From the NCBI RefSeq assembly GCF_040111675.1, contig NZ_CP157794.1, positions 1,226,001 to 1,290,000 on the forward strand: a stretch of 64,000 nt of DNA, given 5' to 3'. A program made the translations under genes and the position numbers. This stretch comes from Salinarimonas sp. GTDB lineage: Bacteria; Pseudomonadota; Alphaproteobacteria; Rhizobiales; Beijerinckiaceae. The notes beneath the pieces were generated by a model. The model ran no database searches and had not been told where the DNA came from. It was given only the letters and a program-made list of their open reading frames with translations. Shown here piece by piece: positions 49,608 through 57,644 of the stretch (position 1 is the first letter of the stretch; the number at the start of each line of letters is the position of its first letter).

Positions 49608-50110
49608 ATGGGGACCGCAACGAGCGGAACCCGGGCTGGCGAGAGTTCTTGAGCGGGTTCTGGAAGCAGCTCACCCTTGGTATATTGGTTGCGCTCTCTG
49701 TTTCTGCTATAGGATACTCATTTTGGCATATATATGATCGCGTGAATAGCGAGCCGATCACCGCAGAAATACGTCCGCGAGATGGACAGACGAGCATACG
49801 CCCTTTCTTCGAACTTGCCATCAAACCTGCGCTTGGTGCGTATTGTAGTGAACCAGCGTGGGTTCGATACCTTGGCGAGAAAATCATGCATGCGGAATGC
49901 CAGCGCATCAGATTTGAACCGCATGACCTCATCGATATGGAGACACGCCGCGACTTCAAAGAATCTGCCGAACCGATTGAAATCCTCGAATTGTTCATAG
50001 AACGCCACCAAGACTGTCTTAAACTAGAAATATTAGAAGATACTTATCTGATATTAGAGGCTGATAATTCTGCGATTATCAGTATTGGCGGCGCTGAAGT
50101 CTGCCCATGA
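49604..50110 (+). CDS. Hypothetical membrane-anchored protein, second gene of the cassette
   Basis: This 168-residue protein begins with a charged stretch (MNGDRNERNPGWREFLSGFW), has one membrane helix at about 22-45 and a soluble C-terminal part with cysteines in GAYCSEPAW, HAECQRI, RHQDCLK and a terminal EVCP. No family is recognised. The ATGA start overlap with the first gene implies coupled translation, so the two proteins probably act together at the membrane. AT-rich codons again suggest recent transfer. Confidence 0.7.
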   Translation: MNGDRNERNPGWREFLSGFWKQLTLGILVALSVSAIGYSFWHIYDRVNSEPITAEIRPRDGQTSIRPFFELAIKPALGAYCSEPAWVRYLGEKIMHAECQRIRFEPHDLIDMETRRDFKESAEPIEILELFIERHQDCLKLEILEDTYLILEADNSAIISIGGAEVCP

Positions 50111-50278
50111 GCTTCGACGAAGTTTCTGGAGGCGCGACGACCGACATGTCGTCGCTGCCCTCCCGATCTTCCCGACGCATTGCGCGTCTCCTCCTTTTCT
50201 AGCCTCGGAGATCGCCTCCGGTCGGGTATCGCGTTCGCCCCGCGAACGTGCGTCCCGCATCCGCGTTCCGTGGCGCCG

Positions 50279-50488
50279 TCAGCCGCCGGCGGGATCGGTC
50301 TCGCCGTCGCGCTCGTCCGGCGAGGGCAGGATGCCCGAGCCCGGCGTGGCGTCCGGATTGATCAGGTCCGGCCGATCGTGCGGGCCGGCCGGTGGCATGC
50401 GCTCCTTCTTCTCCGGCTCCGCCTTCTCCCGGCGCTCTTCCTCCTCGCGGCGGCGCGCCGCCTCGTCACCTTCGCGCTCGGTCGTCAT
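50279..50488 (-). CDS. Small charged hypothetical protein
   Basis: This 69-residue hydrophilic protein has a helical charged half (MTTEREGDEAARRREEEERR) and a proline/glycine-rich half with NPDATPGSGILPSPDE. It has no membrane segment or recognised domain. A strong GGGAGGA four bases before the ATG at 50488 supports it being real. It is divergent from the reductase-like gene by 146 bp. Confidence 0.62.
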   Translation of the reverse strand: MTTEREGDEAARRREEEERREKAEPEKKERMPPAGPHDRPDLINPDATPGSGILPSPDERDGETDPAGG

Positions 50489-50634
50489 GACGTCCTCCCG
50501 TGTTACGCCGACACGCCGGGACAACGCGGAGCGCGGCGGCGACGTTCGGTCCCGCCGGCGGCGGATTGCCCGGGCGCGCGCCGCGGGCTAGGGACGGGCG
50601 TCCGTGTCCCCCGCGTCCCGAAGGAGCCGCCCGC

Positions 50635-51198
50635 GTGCCGGCCTACGCCCTCCACGGCTACGTCATCGTCAGCCGCGACGATCGCCTCGCGGACGCGCAG
50701 GGACGCTTCCCCGAGGCCCTGCGCAACGATGCGGACTGGGCCTATTTCCAGGCCGGCCTCGACCGCGCCGACGCCACCCTGCTCGGCCGGCTCTCGCACG
50801 AGGCGAGCCCGAACCATCGCAACCGCCTGCGCATCGTCGTTTCCGGATCGGCCCGCGGCGTCGAGCGGCGCGCCGACGCCTTCTGGTGGAACCCGGGAGA
50901 GGCGAGCCTCGCCGAGGCGCTGGCGGCGGCGGTCCCGGAGGGCGGGGAGATCGCCGTGCCCGGCGGGCGGGCGGTGTTCGACCTCGTCGGGCCCGCGCGC
51001 TTCGGCGCCTTCCACCTCGCCCGCGCCCACGACGTCGCCATCCCCGACGGCCGCGGCGTCTTCGCCGCCTGCGAGACCGGGGCGTCCGCGGAGGACCTGC
51101 TGCGCGAAGGCGGGCTCGTCGCCGGGCGCGCCACCTGGCTCGACGAGGATGCGCGGGTCTCGCTCGCGGTCTTTACGCGCGCGACGATCGGGGAATAA
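50635..51198 (+). CDS. Dihydrofolate reductase/RibD-like protein
   Basis: This 187-residue protein has the fold pattern of the RibD C-terminal/dihydrofolate reductase-like superfamily: an opening strand ALHGYVIVSRDDRLAD, DATLLGRLSHEASP, then GEIAVPGGRAVFDLV and FGAFHLARAHDVAIP. It probably binds NADPH; the substrate is unknown. The start is a GTG at 50635 preceded by AAGGAG. It is 43 bp upstream of a Crp/Fnr-type regulator gene on the same strand and may share its transcript. Confidence 0.75.
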   Translation: MPAYALHGYVIVSRDDRLADAQGRFPEALRNDADWAYFQAGLDRADATLLGRLSHEASPNHRNRLRIVVSGSARGVERRADAFWWNPGEASLAEALAAAVPEGGEIAVPGGRAVFDLVGPARFGAFHLARAHDVAIPDGRGVFAACETGASAEDLLREGGLVAGRATWLDEDARVSLAVFTRATIGE

Positions 51199-51241
51199 TC
51201 TCCCCGCGCGCCGCGCTGGGCGAGCCGCCGGGATCGCCGCC

Positions 51242-51919
51242 ATGACCGACACCCCACAGTCCCGCTCCGATCTCGCCGGCCGGCTCGGCGCGCTGGGCCT
51301 GCCGCCCGAGACGGCGACGGCGATCGCCGGCGCCGCGAAGACGGCGAAGCTGCGCCGCGGCGCCGTCGCGTTCCGGCCGGGCGACGAGCCGGCGCACTGG
51401 CTGCTGGTGCTGTCGGGCCGGCTGCGGGTCTCGCTCGTAGCCGAGACGGGCCGCGAGATCGTGCTCTACCGCGTCGGCCCGGGCGAGAGCTGCGTGCTGA
51501 CGACCTCGAACCTTCTCGCCTGCACCCCGCAATCGGCCGAGGCGCTCGTGGAGGAGGACGCGGAGGCGGTCCTGCTCGAGGCCGCGACCTTCCGGCGGCT
51601 GCTCGGCGCCTCCGCCGCCTTTCGCGACGACGCGCTCGCGGCCTACGCGTCGCGGCTCTCCGAGCTCGTCCACGTGCTCGAGGACACGGTCTTCCACGCG
51701 CTGCCCCAGCGCCTCGCCCGCGCCATCCTGGCCCGGGCGGGCGAGGGCGGCGTCGCGCGCGCCACGCATCAGGACCTCGCCGCCGAGCTCGGCACCGCGC
51801 GCGAGGTCATCACGCGCACGCTCAACGCCTTCTCCCGCGACGGCCTCGTGACCCTCGCCCGCGGCGAGATCCTGGTGCGCGACCGCGAGCGCCTGACGAC
51901 GCAGGCGCAGGCAGGGTAG
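51242..51919 (+). CDS. Crp/Fnr-family transcription regulator
   Basis: This 225-residue regulator has a cyclic-nucleotide-binding-like beta roll (about 20-130), a long dimer helix and a winged helix at about 150-215 (ATHQDLAAELGTAREVITRTL). Cys residues in GESCVLTTSNLLACTP are regularly spaced, as in a subgroup found near sulfur- or redox-related genes. It lacks the N-terminal Cys cluster of oxygen-sensing Fnr. It is 125 bp upstream of a small DUF2892-type gene, a common pairing. Confidence 0.9.
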   Translation: MTDTPQSRSDLAGRLGALGLPPETATAIAGAAKTAKLRRGAVAFRPGDEPAHWLLVLSGRLRVSLVAETGREIVLYRVGPGESCVLTTSNLLACTPQSAEALVEEDAEAVLLEAATFRRLLGASAAFRDDALAAYASRLSELVHVLEDTVFHALPQRLARAILARAGEGGVARATHQDLAAELGTAREVITRTLNAFSRDGLVTLARGEILVRDRERLTTQAQAG

Positions 51920-52044
51920 AGGCGCGGCCCTCCGGGATCGCCCTGAGTGACGAGGTCACCGAGCTTCGGACGGGGCCCGGGCTACAACGTGTCCGAGGGC
52001 GCCGGCGGAGAGGCCGCCGGCCGAACCACCCGAGGAGACACGTC

Positions 52045-52257
52045 ATGACCCGCAACATGGGCGGCATCGACCGCGCCATCCGCATCGTCGCCGGCCTTCT
52101 GCTGATCGCCTTCGCGCTCGGGCTGGGCTTCCCGCAGACCGGCTGGAACGTGGTGGGCTGGATCGGCGTCGTCCCGCTCCTCACCGCCCTGATCGGGTGG
52201 TGCCCGGCCTACAGCCTGATCGGCGTGAACACCTGCTCGCGGGCGAGCAACGCCTGA
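52045..52257 (+). CDS. DUF2892/YgaP-like small membrane protein
   Basis: This 70-residue protein has two membrane helices at about 12-30 and 36-50 and the family features MGGIDRAIRIVAGLLLIA, then GWCPAYSLIGVNTC with two cysteines. Such proteins occur alone or fused to rhodaneses. GAGGAGA precedes the ATG. It follows the Crp/Fnr-type gene and is a plausible target of it. Confidence 0.88.
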   Translation: MTRNMGGIDRAIRIVAGLLLIAFALGLGFPQTGWNVVGWIGVVPLLTALIGWCPAYSLIGVNTCSRASNA

Positions 52258-52387
52258 GGCCGCTCTGTCGCCCGAACGACACGCCGCGCGCGGAACGTGT
52301 CGCGCGGCGTCTCGCTCGGCTTGATTTCCCCCGACGCCTTCCGCATCGTCGCGGCACTGCGATGCGGCGATGTGGAGGGTGCGGGCG

Positions 52388-52885
52388 ATGCGCAAGGCGG
52401 TTCTGGCTCTGGTCTCGGCTCTGGCGGCGGCGTTCGCCGCGCCCGCCTTCGCCGCCGATTACGGCGTGCGCGCCGAGGACCGGCTCGGCGGCTGGTACTA
52501 CGGCGCGCCCCCGGCCGAGCAGCGCACCATCCCCTTCGACGGAACGGTTCCGGCCTGCGACGCGCCGACGATCCTCGCGACCATCTCCGCCGAGTTCAAT
52601 CGGCGCGAGGCGCGCTTCTGGGATTCGGGGCTGCGTATCGTCGGCATCGACCACGTCCGCTCGGTCGCCTTTCGGCCGTGGGGCGACAGCTTCTATCCGC
52701 GCCGTTTCTGCACCGCCGTCGCGCATGTCGCGCTCGGCGAGCATGTTCGCCAGCACCGGGTCAACTACCTGATCCGCGAGGAGCTCGGGGTCTTCGTGCA
52801 ATCCTCGCACGATGTCGAATGGTGCGTCATCGGCGTCGAGCGCCATCTCCACGCCGCCCCGAACTGCGAGATGATGCTGCCCTGA
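52388..52885 (+). CDS. Secreted hypothetical protein
   Basis: This 165-residue protein has a signal peptide (1-22, cut after AFA) and a compact domain with the distinctive segment WDSGLRIVGIDHVRSVAFRP followed by a FYPRRFCTAVAHVALG block. Four cysteines (PACDAP, RRFCTA, EWCVIG, PNCEMM) could form two disulfide bonds. It looks like a conserved Hyphomicrobiales exported protein without known function. The ATG at 52388 is chosen because it begins the signal peptide. Confidence 0.78.
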   Translation: MRKAVLALVSALAAAFAAPAFAADYGVRAEDRLGGWYYGAPPAEQRTIPFDGTVPACDAPTILATISAEFNRREARFWDSGLRIVGIDHVRSVAFRPWGDSFYPRRFCTAVAHVALGEHVRQHRVNYLIREELGVFVQSSHDVEWCVIGVERHLHAAPNCEMMLP

Positions 52886-52988
52886 CGCGCGGCTTCGCGC
52901 AGGCGGGGACGGGCGGCGCGCGCGCTTGCGCGGCCGCCGCCCGCCGTGGGACAACGGACTGTCGTCCGTTTACACAGGAAGTCGTCAC

Positions 52989-53588
52989 ATGATCCTGCGC
53001 TCGTCTCCGGCCTCGCCTTTCGGGCGCAAGGTCAAGCTCGCCGCCGCCATTCTCGGCCTCTCCGACCGCATCGAGGTCGTCCCCGCGGACACCAACGACC
53101 CGGCGGACGATCTGCGCAGCCAGAATCCGCTCGGCAAGATCCCGATCCTGATCACGGACGCCGGCGAGCCGATCTACGATTCCCGGGTCATCGTCGAGTA
53201 TCTCGACGATCTCGCCGGCGGCGGGCGGCTCATCCCGGCCGGCGAGGCGCGCGTGCGCGTGCTGCGCCTGCAGGCGCTCGCCGACGGCATCATGGACGCC
53301 GCCATCATCCAGATCTACGAGACGCGCTGGCGCGCGGAGGATCGGCGCGAGCCGAAATGGGTCGCCTACCAGGCCGAGAAGGTCTCCCGCGCGCTCGCCG
53401 TGCTCGAGGCCGAGGCGGACGCGCTGGGGGATCGCCTCGACGCGGGGACGATCACGGTCGCCTGCATGCTCGGCTATCTCGACTTCCGCTTCGCCGGCGC
53501 CTGGCGCGCCGGCCATCCGAAGCTCGTCGCCTGGCTGGACGCCTTCGCCGCCCGCGTGCCCGCCTTCGACGAAAGCCGCCCGAGCTGA
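52989..53588 (+). CDS. Glutathione S-transferase family protein
   Basis: This 199-residue protein has a thioredoxin-like N-terminal domain (1-80; SSPASPFGRKVKLAAAILGL, NPLGKIPILI with the cis-proline, YDSRVIVEYLDD with the gamma-glutamyl binding site) and a helical C-terminal domain (TITVACMLGYLDFRF N-capping box region). It probably conjugates or isomerises glutathione-linked substrates. It converges on the regulator gene at 53612. Confidence 0.93.
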   Translation: MILRSSPASPFGRKVKLAAAILGLSDRIEVVPADTNDPADDLRSQNPLGKIPILITDAGEPIYDSRVIVEYLDDLAGGGRLIPAGEARVRVLRLQALADGIMDAAIIQIYETRWRAEDRREPKWVAYQAEKVSRALAVLEAEADALGDRLDAGTITVACMLGYLDFRFAGAWRAGHPKLVAWLDAFAARVPAFDESRPS

Positions 53589-53611
53589 GGGGCGTGGCCG
53601 GCGCGCCGGCC

Positions 53612-54229
53612 TCACTCCATCACGGCCGCCTTGAGGATGCACACCATCGTCGCGCGGCCGGGCTCCTCTCCGACGCAGCGCACGGTATGAGGCCGGTCGC
53701 AGCGGTAGCGCAGGGTCTCGCCCTTCCGGGCGTGCTGGATCACGCCCGCCACCTCCACCGCGAACTCGCCCTCGAGAACCGAGAGGTGCTCGACCGAGCC
53801 GCGCTGGTGCGCCTCGGAATCCAGCACGCCGCCGGGCTCGGAGAGGACGTCGTACCATTGCAGCCACTCGACGGTCTTGATCCAACCGATGATGGCGAGG
53901 CGCATCTTGCCGTCGTCGGAGACGAGGATCGGCGTATCGGCGCGCGACGACTTCTGGATGAAGGGCTCGTCATCCACCGTCGCGAGCACGCGCTCGATGG
54001 AGACGTCGAGGGCCTGGGAGAGACGCCAGATCGTGGCGAGCGTCGGGTTGGTCTCGTTGCGCTCGATCTGGCTGATGATCGACTTCGCCACGCCCGACTG
54101 CTCGGCGAGCTCGGAGAGGGACAGATTGTAGGCCTTGCGCAGACGCTGGATCGTCTTGCCGAGCTGTCCCGAGAGCACCTGCGCCCCCGCCTCGAGCTCG
54201 CGCGTGCGCTCCTTGCCTTCGACGCCCAT
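53612..54229 (-). CDS. XRE-family regulator with cupin domain
   Basis: This 205-residue regulator has an N-terminal helix-turn-helix at about 25-80 (LRKAYNLSLSELAEQSGVAK, SIISQIERNETNPTLATIWR) and a C-terminal cupin domain (about 125-200; RGSVEHLSVLEGEFAVEV, GETLRYRCDRPHTVRC). Members of this group bind a small molecule in the cupin part and regulate nearby uptake or catabolic genes. It is 149 bp downstream of, and on the same strand as, the LacI-type gene. Confidence 0.92.
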   Translation of the reverse strand: MGVEGKERTRELEAGAQVLSGQLGKTIQRLRKAYNLSLSELAEQSGVAKSIISQIERNETNPTLATIWRLSQALDVSIERVLATVDDEPFIQKSSRADTPILVSDDGKMRLAIIGWIKTVEWLQWYDVLSEPGGVLDSEAHQRGSVEHLSVLEGEFAVEVAGVIQHARKGETLRYRCDRPHTVRCVGEEPGRATMVCILKAAVME

Positions 54230-54377
54230 GAGGCACCTTCCCGCAGCGGCGTTCGTCAAGCAGAACGCCCGTTTGTCACTTCGGACGCACCATGCCGAAG
54301 CGGGCAGGGCCGCGCAAGCGATTCCGAGCCCGGGTTCCATGCCATCGGCGCCACGGGGCGCCGCGATACGGAGGGGC

Positions 54378-55412
54378 TCAGCCGCTGATGCGCTCGACCA
54401 GCACGTGGCCGGTGTCGACCTCGCGCTCGAGGGGGGCGTCGCCGCGCATGCGGGCGAGGACGAGGCGCGCCGTCTCGCGCCCGACGAGGTCGCCGGAGGG
54501 GCGGATCGTGGTGAGCGGCGGCACGCAGGCGGCGGCGAAGGGCAGGTCGCCGAACCCGACGAGGGCGAGGCGCTCGGGCACGGCGAGGTCGCGGCGCTGC
54601 GCCTCGAAGAGCGCGCCGAGCGCGACGAGGTCGTTCGAGGCGCCGACGCCGTCGAGGCCCGCGACCTCGCGCAGCGCCCGGTCGAGGAGGAGGGCGCCGG
54701 CCTGGGGATCGGCGGGGCCCGGATGGTTGAGGATCGCGGCGTCCGCGCCCTCTGCGCGGGCCGCGGCGGCGAAGCCCTCGGCGCGCTGGGCGGCGCGCCG
54801 ATCCTCCTGCATGCGCGCCCCGACGAAGGCGAGGCGGCGTCGCCCGCGCCCGGTCAGCCGGCGCGCCGCCGCGGCGCCGGCCTCCGGATGCGAGAAGCCG
54901 ACCCCCATGTCGATCGGCGGCGCCCCGCGCTCCCAGATCTCGACCACGGGCACCCGCGCGCCCTTGAGCAGGGCGCGCGTGCCCTGGGTGTGCGCGAGCC
55001 CCGTGAGCACGATCGCCGCCGGCGCCCAGGAGAGGGCGGCGCGGACGAGAGCCTCCTCGCGGGCGAGGTCGTATTCGGTGTGGCCGAGCAGCACCTGCAG
55101 GCCCTGCGGCGCGAGCGCGGATTCGAGGGCCGCCACCGTCTCGGCGAAGAAGGCGTTGCGCACGGAGGGCACGATCAGGCTCACCACCCGCGAGCCCGCC
55201 GCCGCGAGCCCCCCCGCGACGAGGTTCGGCACGTAGCCGAGATCGGCCACCGCCCGCGCGATCGCCTCGCGGGCGAGGGGCGAGACGCCCTTCGGCCGGC
55301 GGAAATAGAGCGAGACGGTGGAGGCCGAGACGCCGGCCGTCGCAGCCACCTCCGCCATCGTCACCGCCTGCATCTTCCGGCGCCCCCGCCGAACCGTCCC
55401 GGTCTCGTCCAT
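54378..55412 (-). CDS. LacI-family repressor of the sulfoquinovose genes (inferred)
   Basis: This 344-residue repressor has the LacI HTH and hinge at about 18-65 (TMAEVAATAGVSASTVSLYF, then RRPKGVSPLAREAIARAVAD and LGYVPN) and a periplasmic-binding-protein-like sensor domain (VVSLIVPSVRNAFFAETVAA, ASNDLVALGALFEAQRRDLA, VGFGDLPFAAACVPPLTTIR). The ATG at 55412 follows the inverted repeat at 55425-55438, which fits autorepression. It is divergent from the catabolic operon starting at 55901, with a shared operator core on both sides. A sulfoquinovose-derived inducer is inferred from that context. Confidence 0.93.
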   Translation of the reverse strand: MDETGTVRRGRRKMQAVTMAEVAATAGVSASTVSLYFRRPKGVSPLAREAIARAVADLGYVPNLVAGGLAAAGSRVVSLIVPSVRNAFFAETVAALESALAPQGLQVLLGHTEYDLAREEALVRAALSWAPAAIVLTGLAHTQGTRALLKGARVPVVEIWERGAPPIDMGVGFSHPEAGAAAARRLTGRGRRRLAFVGARMQEDRRAAQRAEGFAAAARAEGADAAILNHPGPADPQAGALLLDRALREVAGLDGVGASNDLVALGALFEAQRRDLAVPERLALVGFGDLPFAAACVPPLTTIRPSGDLVGRETARLVLARMRGDAPLEREVDTGHVLVERISG

Positions 55413-55424
55413 TCGCCGTTCTCG

Positions 55425-55438
55425 TCGCAGCGCTGCGA
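55425..55438. promoter_or_regulatory. Candidate LacI operator in front of lacI
   Basis: TCGCAGCGCTGCGA is a perfect 14-base palindrome, 13 bp upstream of the repressor start. Its left 10 bases TCGCAGCGCT recur at 55867-55876 in front of the dehydratase gene. The CG centre is typical of LacI-family operators. Confidence 0.65.
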
Positions 55439-55512
55439 TACAGGAGACGGTGGCGGAGCGGGCGGGGGATGTCAAACGGCGCAGGGGAGGGGCGCGCGGG
55501 TCGAGCTTTTTC

Positions 55513-55700
55513 CTTCCCTGTAGGGGAAGGTGGCGCCGCGCGTAGCGCGGCGACGGATGGGGCGCGCCGAAGGCGCGTTCCGCGAAGCGGAAGTCCCCGG
55601 CGGCGACCGTCTCACCCCGTCGATTTCGGCTTCGCCGAACGCGCGTGCCGCGCGCCCCATCCGTCTCGGCTGCGCCGAGCCACCTTCCCCTACAGGGAAG
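55513..55700. repeat. Large imperfect palindrome in the lacI/dehydratase gap
   Basis: The 188-bp element runs from CTTCCCTGTAGGGGAAGGTG to its reverse complement CACCTTCCCCTACAGGGAAG, with inner arms GGATGGGGCGCG and CGCGCCCCATCC and short inner hairpins (GGCTTCGCC, CGCCGAAGGCG). It is a different palindromic repeat family from the GTCATCCCGG units. It lies between the two operator sites. Confidence 0.8.
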
Positions 55701-55864
55701 GAGAAGGGGCGGCGCGCTCTCCATCGAGCGTCCGGGATCGAGGGTGCGCGAAATCCCCTCACCCCGACCCACCTCCACGAGGGAGAGGGGAGGCTGGCCG
55801 CGCTTTCCGCAAGCCTGTGCGCCCCCGCCCCATCCGCCCGCGCATCATCCGCATTGCGTCGGAT

Positions 55865-55880
55865 CTTCGCAGCGCTAAGA
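55865..55880. promoter_or_regulatory. Candidate LacI operator in front of the catabolic operon
   Basis: CTTCGCAGCGCTAAGA contains the ten bases TCGCAGCGCT of the palindrome at 55425-55438; its right half is degenerate. It lies 21 bp upstream of the dehydratase start, where a bound repressor would block transcription or initiation. Confidence 0.6.
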
Positions 55881-55900
55881 TGCGCGCCCGGAGGACGCCG

Positions 55901-57637
55901 ATGACCACCCGCCGCACCCTCGAGAGCCTGCGCTCGCAGCGCTGGTACGCCGCCGACGACATGCGCGCCTTCGCGCATCGCCAGCGCACGCAGCAGATGG
56001 GCATGCGGCGCGAGGAGTTCATGGGCAAGCCCGTGGTCGCGATCCTCAACACCTGGTCCGACATGAGCCCCTGCCACGCCCATCTGCGCGAGCGCGCGCA
56101 GGCGGTGAAGCGCGGGGTCTGGCAGGCGGGCGGCTATCCGGTGGAGCTCCCCGCGCTCTCGGTGGGGGAGGTGATGGTCAAGCCCACCACCATGCTCTAC
56201 CGCAACTTCCTCGCCATGGAGGCGGAGGAGCTCTTGCGCTCGCACCCGGTCGACGGCGCGGTGCTGCTGGGGGGCTGCGACAAGTCCACGCCGGGCCTCC
56301 TGATGGGCGCCTTCTCGATGGACCTGCCAGTGATCTACTGCCCGGCCGGGCCGATGTCGAACGGGCAATGGCGCGGCGTGAAGACGGGCGCGGGCACCCA
56401 CACCAAGAAATACTGGGACGAGTACCGCGCCGGGCGCCTCTCGGCGCAGGACTGGGTCGACCTCGAGAGCCGCATGACGCGCTCGGCCGGCACCTGCAAC
56501 ACGATGGGCACGGCCTCCACCATGACCTCCATCGTCGACGCGATGGGGCTCACGCTGTTCGGCGCTTCCTCGATCCCCGCCGTCGATTCCGGCCACAGCC
56601 GCATGGCGGCCGCCTGCGGCGAGCGCATCGTGCAGATGATCTGGGACGACGTGCGCCCCTCCACCATCCTCTCGCGCGAGACCTTCACGAACGGGCTCGT
56701 CGCCTACATGGCGATGGGCGGCTCGACCAACGCCGCCGTCCACCTCGTCGCCATGGCGCGGCGGGCGGGGGTGGACCTCACCCTCGACGACATGGCGGCG
56801 GTCTCCGCCCGCATCCCGGTTCTGGCGAACCTCTTCCCCTCGGGCGACTACCTGATGGAGGATTTCTGGTTCGCCGGCGGGCTCCCCGCGCTGCTCAAGA
56901 AGCTCGCGGCGCATCTCGATCTCTCCCGCCCGACGGTGGAGGGCCGCACGCTCGGCGAGGCGCTCGACGGCGCGCAATGCTGGAACGACGACGTCATCCG
57001 CGATCTCGACAAGCCCGCCGTCCCGCTGGAGCAGGGCCGCACGCTCGCGGTCCTGCGCGGCAATCTCGCCCCCGACGGCGCGGTGATGAAGACCTCGGCT
57101 GCGAGCCCGAAATTCCTGCGCCACGAGGGCCGGGCGCTCGTCTTCGACGACCCCGGCGCGATGAAGGCCGTGATCGACGATCCCGATCTCGACGTCGACG
57201 AAAACACCGTTCTGGTGCTCCGCAACGCCGGCCCCGTCGGCGCGCCGGGCATGCCGGAATGGGGCAACCTGCCGATCCCCAAGAAGCTGCTCCAGGCGGG
57301 CGTCCGCGACATGGTCCGCATCTGCGACGGGCGCATGAGCGGCACGCATTACGGCACCTGCGTGCTCCACGTCTCGCCGGAAGCCGCGATCGGCGGGCCG
57401 CTCGGGCTGCTGCGCACCGGCGACATCGTCGCGCTCGACGTGCCGGCCGGGCGTATCGACATGAAGGTCGACGACGCCGAGCTCGCCCGGCGCAAGGCGG
57501 ATTGGACGCCCACCGCCTATCGCTACGAGCGCTCCTTCGCCGCCCTCTACCAGCGCCACGTCTCCCAGGCGCACGAGGGCTGCGACTTCGACTTCCTCGC
57601 CGGGGGACCCAGCGTCCCCGAGCCGCCGATCTATTGA
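55901..57637 (+). CDS. IlvD/Edd-family sugar-acid dehydratase, inferred 6-sulfogluconate dehydratase
   Basis: This 578-residue enzyme removes water from an aldonic acid to give a 2-keto-3-deoxy acid. The Fe-S cysteines expected for the family are Cys58 (SPCHAHLRER), Cys126 (GGCDKSTPG) and Cys199 (GTCNTMGTAST). Other family blocks are AVDSGHSRMAAACG, ICDGRMSGTHYGTCVLH and VSPEAAIGGPLGLL. In the sulfo-Entner-Doudoroff route this step converts 6-deoxy-6-sulfogluconate to KDSG. The family also includes arabinonate, xylonate and gluconate dehydratases; the sulfo-sugar assignment comes from the operon, not from this sequence alone. GGAGG precedes the ATG at 55901; an ATG at 55880 is less well placed. 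Confidence 0.9.
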   Translation: MTTRRTLESLRSQRWYAADDMRAFAHRQRTQQMGMRREEFMGKPVVAILNTWSDMSPCHAHLRERAQAVKRGVWQAGGYPVELPALSVGEVMVKPTTMLYRNFLAMEAEELLRSHPVDGAVLLGGCDKSTPGLLMGAFSMDLPVIYCPAGPMSNGQWRGVKTGAGTHTKKYWDEYRAGRLSAQDWVDLESRMTRSAGTCNTMGTASTMTSIVDAMGLTLFGASSIPAVDSGHSRMAAACGERIVQMIWDDVRPSTILSRETFTNGLVAYMAMGGSTNAAVHLVAMARRAGVDLTLDDMAAVSARIPVLANLFPSGDYLMEDFWFAGGLPALLKKLAAHLDLSRPTVEGRTLGEALDGAQCWNDDVIRDLDKPAVPLEQGRTLAVLRGNLAPDGAVMKTSAASPKFLRHEGRALVFDDPGAMKAVIDDPDLDVDENTVLVLRNAGPVGAPGMPEWGNLPIPKKLLQAGVRDMVRICDGRMSGTHYGTCVLHVSPEAAIGGPLGLLRTGDIVALDVPAGRIDMKVDDAELARRKADWTPTAYRYERSFAALYQRHVSQAHEGCDFDFLAGGPSVPEPPIY

Positions 57638-57644
57638 GGCCGCC

